Below are positions 58,344-64,000 of a stretch of DNA of 64,000 nt, piece by piece. Origin of the DNA: Leptofilum sp041987425 (lineage in GTDB: Bacteria > Chloroflexota > Anaerolineae > Promineifilales > Promineifilaceae); NCBI GenBank assembly GCA_041987425.1, contig JBHIWP010000005.1, positions 12,905 through 76,904 on the forward strand, given 5' to 3'. Under the pieces are notes generated by a model, which saw only the letters and a program-made list of their open reading frames with translations, did not search any database and was not told where the DNA came from. The position numbers and the translations under genes were made by a program. The first letter of the stretch is position 1, and every line of letters begins with the position of its first letter.

Positions 58344-58369
58344 AATATATTCAATTGGTAGAATATATT
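58344..58369. promoter_or_regulatory. AT-rich inverted repeat downstream of the excisionase-like gene
   Basis: AATATATTC (58344-58352) and GAATATATT (58361-58369) are a perfect 9-bp inverted repeat with an 8-bp spacer. Its AT-rich arms and location in the 58199-58392 non-coding gap fit a dimeric DNA-binding protein site, for example for the HTH or RHH proteins nearby. A terminator or att-related role is equally possible. Confidence 0.4.
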
Positions 58370-58392
58370 ATACTTGGAAAAATAAAACTTGG

Positions 58393-58590
58393 CTACTTGG
58401 GGCCAAGCCGCTTATCATCAGATTTTTCAGCAGTTTGAAGATAGGTTTGGAGGGATTCTTTACTTACCTGCCACACCGGGCCAAATTTCCGGGCCTTAAT
58501 TTTTTTGGCGCGAATAATTTGCCGAATGTAATTCACATGGTAGCCGCTAAAATCGGCGGCTTCCTGCGTAGTTAACCATGTTTCACTCAT
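58393..58590 (-). CDS. Excisionase-family helix-turn-helix DNA-binding protein
   Basis: From ATG 58590 the protein reads MSETWLTTQEAADFSGYHVN, then YIRQIIRAKKIKARKFGPVW and QVSKESLQTYLQ, the MerR-like winged-HTH pattern of excisionase family proteins. Such small proteins act as recombination directionality factors or regulators in integrative elements. It is close to a serine recombinase gene, which fits. The alternative start at 58602 adds four residues. No strong ribosome site is seen. Confidence 0.75.
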   Translation of the reverse strand: MSETWLTTQEAADFSGYHVNYIRQIIRAKKIKARKFGPVWQVSKESLQTYLQTAEKSDDKRLGPK

Positions 58591-58751
58591 GATCACCATC
58601 ACTTTGTTGTGGATAGAAACGGCCGTAATTAGCCAGCTTCCCCATTGTAACGAGATCGGCCGTGCATTGCATTATGCACCCTGTCAATTGTTAAGGTTGG
58701 CGGGAAACGGCCGTTTCCCCAAAAACCATATGGTCTTCTACTGAACTTCTA

Positions 58752-58970
58752 CTAACCTTCTACTGAACTTACACCCAACTTCTGCCAGTCCACTACCGCC
58801 CGCCCTGGCTTTGTAGGCACTATCACATGCCCGCTTTCCAGCTCTTCCAGGGCATAAAGCAGCATGAAGTTCACCATGTCGCTTATACTAATACGGTTCC
58901 GCTGTGCCTGGCTGCGAATACGAGCGGGGATCGATTCATCCAAACGATAGGTCTTATTTGCCCGTGCCAT
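58752..58970 (-). CDS. Ribbon-helix-helix-like protein (72 aa)
   Basis: The start is ATG 58970, four bases after the stop of the gene upstream (58975); AGGAG lies in that gene's end. The protein begins MARANKTYRLDESIPARIRS and continues with a helical RISISDMVNFMLLYALEE, the shape of ribbon-helix-helix DNA-binding proteins such as antitoxins and CopG. The C-terminal 25 residues are extended. It probably regulates the element, but no toxin partner is evident. Confidence 0.65.
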   Translation of the reverse strand: MARANKTYRLDESIPARIRSQAQRNRISISDMVNFMLLYALEELESGHVIVPTKPGRAVVDWQKLGVSSVEG

Positions 58971-58974
58971 GTAC

Positions 58975-59151
58975 CTAAGCTCCTGCCACTTTACGTAGAA
59001 TTTCAATTTCACCTTTCAACAACAAATAATCGAAATGCAACTGTTCTTTCTCCGCTTCAAGTTGCCTTATCCGTGCGGCCTGCTGTTTAGCCAGTGTCAA
59101 TAAAAACTGATTTTCTTTTTCTAGTGAACTGCCTTCATTTTTCTTTGCCAT
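58975..59151 (-). CDS. Small coiled-coil protein (58 aa), between the prim-pol and RHH genes
   Basis: ATG 59151, preceded by GTGAGAAG, opens a 58-codon frame: MAKKNEGSSLEKENQ, then a highly charged heptad region (LAKQQAARIRQLEAEKEQL) and an end LLLKGEIEILRKVAGA. It predicts one continuous coiled-coil helix. The stop is four bases before the next ATG, and its own start is 7 bases after the prim-pol stop, so it fits a compact operon. I do not recognise it; a structural or DNA-complex role is a guess. Confidence 0.6.
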   Translation of the reverse strand: MAKKNEGSSLEKENQFLLTLAKQQAARIRQLEAEKEQLHFDYLLLKGEIEILRKVAGA

Positions 59152-59158
59152 TAGCTTC

Positions 59159-60775
59159 TCACGTTACGGCCGTACCATTGTGCTGTTTTTGAACTCTCTG
59201 TAGCAGAAGCTGCTGCTTAAACCGTTCCCGTTGTTGTTTATGCTGTTTGCGTTGAGCGGCACCTTTGCCAGCTGTGCCAACAATTAGGGCCACATAGTCT
59301 AGATTAACTTCAACCGCTTCCCACTTATTACCAACTTGATTCACCATCGAAATGATTTCACCAGTTGTTACATCCACTAAATTTGCCATGCGATTCAACT
59401 TGTTTCTGATTGTTCCGATTGTGCGCCCTGTGGCTTTTTGTAGCTCCTTAGCCGTAGCTCTTTGCTGTAACAAAACTTCACAGATTTCTGCGGCAGATTT
59501 TCCTAGACCGCCCCCATGTCTGAAGGCATCATGGCCGGCAAAAAGTTTACACTCCCTATCCCTTTTTTTGTGAGGGAGTGTTAAGTTTAGATTGTCAAAT
59601 CTCAGCTTATATACATTGGCCAGGTTCCCCGCCGCTGGTTTTTCTAGCTTGAGCCACCTTTGCGCTATCAACCTTGTGGTGGCCCTTGAAGCCGCTACAT
59701 GAGAAATACCAGCCAGTTCAGCAAGATCACGAGCTGAAGCCGCATAAACGATTTTTCCAGCTCTATGAGCTAAATGAAGGTGGGCCTTTAATATAGCCTT
59801 ATCATTCGAGCCTGTCCTTCCGGGCCATGCCGCCGCTTCTACTTCCTCTAAAGCAACGGCCGTAATAATTCGAGGCTGTCTTTCATTATTCGCCACAAAC
59901 TTAACAGCATTTTCATAGCTATGTTTTAACCAACGATGTGCATTGTCTTTGTCTTTTTGGTGCAACTCGCTAAATTTTCCCGCTGCTGGATAACGTAGAA
60001 AAAATTCATAAACATCATCAAAACTGAAATGTACACAAGCTAGTCCCGTGAGTATGGCTTGAGCCATATCAGAACGGGAACGATACTTATCAGCTCTTCC
60101 TCCATTCAATAAAATCATTGTGTCACGGGGAATTGACGGCCGTTTCGCCAACCCTTCATCAACTTTTTCCAAGAACGTTTGATCTGCAAATAAGTGTAGA
60201 ATGTTCTCAATCTTAATGAGTGGAATTTGCCTGAAGTCGCCACTCACTAATTCGATCACCTCCCCATTCATCCTGCTGGGTGGGGCAAGAACGACCGCAC
60301 CTTGACCATATCGAATTTCTCCCGCGCCAATTGATGGATGAAGCAATTTATAGTGGCCAGGCAACAATTCATCCAATCGAAAGAAATATTGAAAACCAAA
60401 CGTCTTTGTTCGTACTTTGGGATAATCACCTTCATAGAGTCCAATTTCTGCACAACTTCTTTCCAAATTAACAGAAGTGCCAGGCTGGTTTTTCTCATCT
60501 GCATCAATAACACATAAGAGGTATTCGCCCCCGCAACGAATCGAGATGTTTAATTCTTCATACGGATAATAATTTTGGGTCATTGCCCACATTTCAGCCG
60601 ATGATAATTTTGGCCAGTTTCTAAGTAGAGGAACATTTGAATTTGGTTGGGTCGGAACAGTATCAAGACCCAGCAGCGCATATTCCTCTACGGCCGTAGC
60701 AATGCTGTGTCCGATCATGATCACCACCAATAAGATAAGCTGTAGTGTTGTTTTGAGATTTTTCTGTTTACTCAT
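59159..60775 (-). CDS. AEP prim-pol domain protein with C-terminal winged helices (replication protein)
   Basis: The N-terminal ~190 residues resemble the bifunctional primase/polymerase (prim-pol) fold: ISIRCGGEYLLCVIDADEK supplies the first acidic pair, and GEIRYGQGAVVLAPPSRMNG matches the usual 'G.GgyvvaPPS..nG' element. The middle is helical. The last ~200 residues have two helix-turn-helix-like segments (ARDLAELAGISHVAASRAT and KELQKATGRTIGTIRNKLN). There is no helicase motif. Such proteins start replication in plasmids, integrated elements and phages. Start 60775 is used; ATG 60718 is an alternative and removes a hydrophobic leader. Confidence 0.75.
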   Translation of the reverse strand: MSKQKNLKTTLQLILLVVIMIGHSIATAVEEYALLGLDTVPTQPNSNVPLLRNWPKLSSAEMWAMTQNYYPYEELNISIRCGGEYLLCVIDADEKNQPGTSVNLERSCAEIGLYEGDYPKVRTKTFGFQYFFRLDELLPGHYKLLHPSIGAGEIRYGQGAVVLAPPSRMNGEVIELVSGDFRQIPLIKIENILHLFADQTFLEKVDEGLAKRPSIPRDTMILLNGGRADKYRSRSDMAQAILTGLACVHFSFDDVYEFFLRYPAAGKFSELHQKDKDNAHRWLKHSYENAVKFVANNERQPRIITAVALEEVEAAAWPGRTGSNDKAILKAHLHLAHRAGKIVYAASARDLAELAGISHVAASRATTRLIAQRWLKLEKPAAGNLANVYKLRFDNLNLTLPHKKRDRECKLFAGHDAFRHGGGLGKSAAEICEVLLQQRATAKELQKATGRTIGTIRNKLNRMANLVDVTTGEIISMVNQVGNKWEAVEVNLDYVALIVGTAGKGAAQRKQHKQQRERFKQQLLLQRVQKQHNGTAVT

Positions 60776-60787
60776 GGAAACCTATCT

Positions 60788-60946
60788 CTAAGTGGTAAAC
60801 TGATTTGGACACGGCCGTTTTAACCATTTAAGCTTTATGAAAAGCCTAACTACTGTGTTAAAATTGTCATAGAGATTTGGCAGAAATGCCTCATTCCGAA
60901 CCGTCACGGTGGCAGCCGTTGGCGGTTCTTTTTTTTGTTTTTCCAT
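60788..60946 (-). CDS. Small orphan protein (52 aa)
   Basis: ATG 60946 has a strong site, TCGGAGGAAAAACC, and the product MEKQKKEPPTAATVTVRNEA then FLPNLYDNFNTVVRLFIKLK is basic with an amphipathic helix. It overlaps the previous gene by 56 bp in a different frame and lies 12 bp before the prim-pol start. No family recognised. The ribosome site makes it likely to be expressed. Confidence 0.5.
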   Translation of the reverse strand: MEKQKKEPPTAATVTVRNEAFLPNLYDNFNTVVRLFIKLKWLKRPCPNQFTT

Positions 60947-61082
60947 CTGGTTTTTCCTCCGATAATTCAGGGTCTGGCCATGACAAAATAAGGTCATAGG
61001 CCCGCGATAAGAAAATGTTTACGGCCGTGTGCTTCCGGCCTTCACTGCCGCTCAAATCATTTGGCGTCGTTGTTTTCTTCAT
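60891..61082 (-). CDS. Small orphan protein (63 aa) overlapping its neighbours
   Basis: ATG 61082, with GGTGGAATTT in front, starts within the end of the ribbon-helix-helix-like gene (overlap 26 bp), and its end overlaps the start of the 52-residue gene by 56 bp. The sequence begins MKKTTTPNDLSGSEGRKHTA, has a short hydrophobic stretch (VNIFLSRAYDLIL), and ends in a Lys/Glu-rich tail. It has no known family. Compact overlap is typical of small mobile elements. Confidence 0.45.
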   Translation of the reverse strand: MKKTTTPNDLSGSEGRKHTAVNIFLSRAYDLILSWPDPELSEEKPDGKTKKRTANGCHRDGSE

Positions 61083-61248
61083 CAGAAATTCCACCTTCCA
61101 AAGTATCTGTTTCCAAAAGGCCCAGCCGTTCCATTTCTTTACGCAGTACATAGCGAGCTTGATCACGAGGTGAACGAAGTTCGGTTTGGGCCAGTTTTAA
61201 CAAAGCGTTTCTTTCTTTTTTCCCTAGAGAAATAACAATTCGATTCAT
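61057..61248 (-). CDS. Ribbon-helix-helix-like regulator (63 aa)
   Basis: The start is ATG 61248, after GAGGAAACAG; the frame extends 4 codons further without a better site. The sequence begins MNRIVISLGKKERNALLKLA, then SPRDQARYVLRKEMERLGLL, a β-strand plus two helices like ribbon-helix-helix regulators and antitoxins. The transcript starts right after the terminator of the 554-residue gene (61264-61291), so it has its own promoter or is read through. It heads a run of small overlapping genes leading to the prim-pol. Confidence 0.65.
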   Translation of the reverse strand: MNRIVISLGKKERNALLKLAQTELRSPRDQARYVLRKEMERLGLLETDTLEGGISDEENNDAK

Positions 61249-61263
61249 CTGTTTCCTCAAAAA

Positions 61264-61291
61264 AATATCCTAGGCTTTCACCTAGGATATT
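61264..61291 (-). terminator. Intrinsic terminator after the 554-residue orphan gene
   Basis: AATATCCTAGG (61264-61274) pairs perfectly with CCTAGGATATT (61281-61291). On the minus strand it is followed by TTTTTT-like sequence (TTTTTGAGG), only 16 bp before the next ATG at 61248. It should end the 554-residue gene and may also attenuate expression of the next one. Confidence 0.8.
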
Positions 61292-61363
61292 GAAAAAGAA
61301 CTTAACTGTGTTTGACGTTTTGACGAGATTTTTGACGGCTTTTTTGACGGGGAATTTGATTTC

Positions 61364-63028
61364 TTAGGGCAAGTCGATTCCTTTGTATCTTGTGATACCA
61401 ACTTGTCTGAACGCCTTCAAATATCTCCCAATTGTTGTTGGGTGAGGAAAACAATGCTTACTAAACTTGCCCGGCCCCCATCTGCCACCCTCTTCTGAAA
61501 ATGTTCCAAAGGCTTTTTCAGTTGCATCAAGAATTTCTTTGGCCGTACTCACTGAATAGGATTGAATATATTTTTTCATTAATGGAACGTTTTCAATGAG
61601 GCTCAAAACTTCACCGGCTTCGGATTCAACAATGCTTAGTCGTTCCACTTCTGTGCGTTCCACTTTTGGGATGGCAACGGCCGTTTCATCGACATCGCTA
61701 TACGTATCGACAAACATCAGGCGGTTGATTTCTCTTTGAATAACATCCCTTTTTTCGGATGGTAGTTCTTTTAACGCCTCCAAAATCTGAATAACAAAAG
61801 GCAAGAACGCATCATGACGACAGTTGATTTCTATTTTTGTGTGGGGATCAACGTCTAAAAGCAAGATGGAAATAATGTTTTCTTGCGAGTAATGGATCGA
61901 TTCTTCCGGCGTAGCCCATTTGGGTGTGTGATAAAATCCATCAACTGACAGCTCGCAGGATGTCCCATTTGACCGTTTCACGCCTATTGGACTGGCCTCT
62001 ACGCTGCCGCGAGGCTGAAGAAAAGCCGGGGGCGCTTTGATGTTTAGAAGGCAATATTTGACAGCACGAAATTTGGATTGCAGATAAAAACTTGTAGAAA
62101 TTGTTTTCAACCCCAGCTGCACCTGACCTGGAATATCTGACTCAAAAACCATCCCACTAGCTCTAAGATGTTGGCATAGTTGCCGAATGTAATCATAAGA
62201 GGCAAGAAAGTTACCAACGGCCGTATCATGCCAAAATTCAACCATTATCCCTTCATCAGCCCTGGGTAAAATTCTGATTTTTCCAAAGGGGTCGGGGGCT
62301 TCTCTATCTTCTGGATTAGTTCCATAAATGAGCCACACCATTGTATTATAGGCATCTAATTCAATCGGTTCTGGAATAACAAAAATACATCCCTCAAACC
62401 GTCTTTTCTCATTGTCTGAACTAAAAGATTCCAGGCAGTCGGATAACTTCCCAATATCGTTTGACCATCTGCCAACAGCAATACGCTCCAATCCCTCAAC
62501 TCCATAAAGAAAAGAACTGTTCAAATCTTTTTTCCTTACCACGGATTTGCTTTCTAGTTTATTTTTATTCCAAATCTGCCACATTTCCGAAAGGGCCGGA
62601 AAGTATTTTCCCTTCTCTGGATCGTTAACAACTTTGCCTAATTCGTCTCTTACCGAATTAAACGCTTCACCAACTTGAACCAACTGTAAATCAAAAGACC
62701 GGCGGGTAAATATGCCCATGCAGACACCCGTTACCATGCATCGATCATTGGCCATTGGATAACAGTCAAAATACATAATTTCAGGCACCTGCTTTTCGCC
62801 ATTCGGCGTTACCAGTGAAGTGTTCACAGGCTTTTTTTCTAAACCGGCTGATTTTTCTGAGGACATCTTATCAAGAAGTCGCCTCTTAATTTCCTCATTT
62901 CGTCGTTGACGGCCGTATGGGGTAGAGGTATCAAGCCATCGTTGGAAACTATCGGCAGGCATATCAACGATAAAATCAACAGTTAGCATTTTATCGGTTG
63001 CAAAAATTGGATAATATTTTTTCTCCAT
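61364..63028 (-). CDS. Large orphan protein (554 aa) of the mobile element
   Basis: ATG 63028 follows TAGGAAGGG. The protein begins MEKKYYPIFATDKMLTVDFI. No walker, nuclease, HTH or catalytic motif stands out in the first 400 residues; it is a soluble mixed α/β sequence with repeated charged patches. The last ~75 residues (YIQSYSVSTAKEILDATEK…PTTIGRYLKAFRQVGI) look like a helical DNA-binding-type tail, possibly a winged helix. I do not recognise the family. As the largest cargo gene of the element, it is the best candidate for an undescribed function. It has its own terminator. Confidence 0.65.
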   Translation of the reverse strand: MEKKYYPIFATDKMLTVDFIVDMPADSFQRWLDTSTPYGRQRRNEEIKRRLLDKMSSEKSAGLEKKPVNTSLVTPNGEKQVPEIMYFDCYPMANDRCMVTGVCMGIFTRRSFDLQLVQVGEAFNSVRDELGKVVNDPEKGKYFPALSEMWQIWNKNKLESKSVVRKKDLNSSFLYGVEGLERIAVGRWSNDIGKLSDCLESFSSDNEKRRFEGCIFVIPEPIELDAYNTMVWLIYGTNPEDREAPDPFGKIRILPRADEGIMVEFWHDTAVGNFLASYDYIRQLCQHLRASGMVFESDIPGQVQLGLKTISTSFYLQSKFRAVKYCLLNIKAPPAFLQPRGSVEASPIGVKRSNGTSCELSVDGFYHTPKWATPEESIHYSQENIISILLLDVDPHTKIEINCRHDAFLPFVIQILEALKELPSEKRDVIQREINRLMFVDTYSDVDETAVAIPKVERTEVERLSIVESEAGEVLSLIENVPLMKKYIQSYSVSTAKEILDATEKAFGTFSEEGGRWGPGKFSKHCFPHPTTIGRYLKAFRQVGITRYKGIDLP

Positions 63029-63477
63029 TTGAATACCCTTCCTAAAAGCCGATTTGTTGGAAATGGCCCAAAAACGCCGAAATTACCAACAAATACCAAC
63101 AATTCCCTACAGATAGGAACCAAAAACGGCCGTTCCACGCCAAAGCGCAAACGGCCGTTTTCACCACAAAGTGATATAATTCACACGTCAGCCGATTGCG
63201 CCGGTTGACCATTCGCCGGGGGTGTTTGCCGCACCTTCCGGCGGTTTCATTTTACGGTCATGGCTTCATGAAACTGCCCTTAATAACAAAAAAGCCGCCG
63301 GAGCTATAAGGCACCAGCGGCTTCGAATACACGTTTTTACAAAAGAGAAACCCAAAGGAAACGGCCGTTTCCCAGCCATATCCCTTTGTAAATTTCTCAC
63401 ATACCAAATTTCTCAATTCCATGTTGGCAGGCAAATATAGCACCCACGTTCTACAGAGTCAACGGCCGTTACCCAAT
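63029..63477. other. Non-coding end region of the element, rich in palindromes
   Basis: This 449-bp region has four copies of ACGGCCGT (63126, 63151, 63361, 63462), a CGCCGG/CCGGCG inverted pair (about 63214-63243) and the terminator at 63292-63323. It must contain the promoter of the 554-residue gene. No ORF here is supported; a 61-codon minus frame (63258-63443) runs through the terminator and has no ribosome site. It could be the replication origin or recombination end, but this is speculation. Confidence 0.4.
63292..63323 (-). terminator. Intrinsic terminator after the gene at 63478
   Basis: AAGCCGC (63292-63298) pairs with GCGGCTT (63317-63323). On the minus strand it is followed by a run of T (TTTTTTGTT). 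It lies 155 bp downstream of the stop of the small gene at 63478, the nearest minus-strand gene. Confidence 0.7.
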
Positions 63478-63768
63478 TTACTCCCCATCTTCCCAAAAAT
63501 ACCGAGCTGCCAGCGTGTACAGATCGGCCGTTAGCTGGCAAAGCTGGCTGGCTGAATATTCATTAATCAGGGGTGGCCCATCAAATAAAAACTTCATGAG
63601 GCTGGGAAACTCTTCCTCCAGGGCGGTGAGGTTGGGCACGTCTTCCGTTTCCAGGTCTTCATCTAGCAGCTCATACAGGCGGGTGATGAGCGCGTACTGC
63701 GATTGCACCAGCAGCGTGGGCAGGTTGGGAAAGGCAGACAGCAGCTCCTGCATGTTATTGTTTTGCAC
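63478..63768 (-). CDS. Small hypothetical helical protein (96 aa)
   Basis: The GTG start at 63768 is preceded by GAGGAGGAATCA. The product is leucine- and glutamate-rich and probably all-helical (LPTLLVQSQYALITRLYELL…FPSLMKFLFDG), with a C-terminal segment LTADLYTLAARYFWEDG. I do not recognise it. It is outside the probable element and is divergent from the gene that starts at 63980. Confidence 0.6.
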   Translation of the reverse strand: MQNNNMQELLSAFPNLPTLLVQSQYALITRLYELLDEDLETEDVPNLTALEEEFPSLMKFLFDGPPLINEYSASQLCQLTADLYTLAARYFWEDGE

Positions 63769-63979
63769 TGATTCCTCCTCGTTTGTTTAATGCGTTGGAT
63801 AGCCCAAATCAAAAGATTAAAAGGCTGAGAAGATTTCGCTTAAGCTAACTGGATGAAACATTTGACGAAATGAGATGTCGAATTTCACTTTCAGATTTAA
63901 TCTCAGAATAGTATAATGTCAAAAGCTCGTGCCAAATTCATGTTTTCTAAAAATTGAATATTGTTTTCAGGAGGATGTC
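63769..63979. promoter_or_regulatory. Divergent promoter region; candidate -10 at 63912-63917
   Basis: TATAAT at 63912-63917 with TTTCAG 17 bp upstream gives a plausible but weak σ70-type promoter for the plus-strand gene at 63980. The minus-strand gene at 63478 must also be served from here. Nothing else is visible. Confidence 0.35.
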
Positions 63980-64000
63980 ATGACAAATTCACCGAATCAC
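63980..64000 (+). CDS. Start of a new gene, 3' partial
   Basis: ATG 63980 follows CAGGAGGATGTC, a very strong ribosome site, and codes MTNSPNH up to the window end. Nothing can be said about its product. Confidence 0.5.

Larger units (their letters stand above)
55659..63477. mobile_element. Putative integrative element with serine recombinase and prim-pol replication gene
   Basis: The block holds a large serine recombinase at one end, an excisionase-like HTH protein, ribbon-helix-helix-like regulators, a prim-pol (AEP) protein and several short orphan genes, nearly all on the minus strand. This is the content of a small integrated plasmid or satellite. The exact ends are not seen; no flanking direct repeat was found. 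The right limit is my estimate, set before the gene at 63478. No conjugation, capsid or tail gene is visible. Confidence 0.5.

Noticed and set aside
58170..58369. CRISPR-like array in the 58.2-58.4 kb gap
   Set aside because: Only one hairpin and one AT-rich inverted repeat are present; there are no regularly spaced direct repeats.
63258..63443. 61-codon frame in the element end region
   Set aside because: It runs through a clear intrinsic terminator and lacks a ribosome site.

Overview
The window looks like chromosomal DNA from an uncultured member of the Chloroflexota, probably Anaerolineae or a neighbouring class. This is inferred from gene style: Pro/Thr-rich 'PTPTP' linkers on secreted proteins, two proteins with Death-like effector-associated domains, a DUF5679-like zinc ribbon fused to topoisomerase I, and heptamer-type short repeats between and inside genes. 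No rRNA, tRNA or CRISPR array is visible. The most striking global feature is the palindrome ACGGCCGT. I count about 108 copies by hand in 64 kb, in genes and between them, where about one is expected. It resembles the HIP1 highly iterated palindrome of cyanobacteria, but with a different sequence.

1-47 kb is a mostly ordinary backbone. It holds an alpha/beta hydrolase, DUF4386 and quinone-oxidoreductase cluster with two matching inverted repeats (1-5 kb); two tandem S41 proteases with smpB (5-8 kb); a membrane-anchored GH3 enzyme, CDF transporter, SDR epimerase, AI-2E transporter and rhomboid protease (8-17 kb); a phosphoribosyltransferase, hydantoinase-B protein and secreted HExxH protein (17-22 kb); topA, manC, dprA and the rimM-khpA-rpsP-ffh translation/SRP cluster (22-30 kb); S9 peptidase, WD40-like lipoprotein, FG-GAP propeller, degenerate histidine kinase, PQQ-type sugar dehydrogenase and small stress/CBS proteins (30-41 kb); carB-carA (41-45.5 kb); and a multi-pass membrane protein (46-47 kb).

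47.1-55.2 kb is a minus-strand defence-like operon. It runs hsdR, a fused hsdM-hsdS gene, a Death-like-domain protein with helical repeats, a membrane pentapeptide-repeat protein and a small protein, with a zinc-ribbon protein just downstream. Spacers are only 2-34 nt within the chain. About 5 kb of it contains no ACGGCCGT, the longest such gap in the window, which fits recent acquisition. This operon is the best candidate for an undescribed system: a type I restriction system wired to death-domain signalling and a membrane effector.

55.6-63.5 kb looks like an integrated mobile element. It has a large serine recombinase, an excisionase-like HTH protein, ribbon-helix-helix proteins, a prim-pol (AEP) replication protein, several small overlapping genes, a 554-residue orphan protein and a non-coding end region. 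ACGGCCGT is dense here, so this element seems long resident in the lineage. The window ends with the first codons of a new plus-strand gene.
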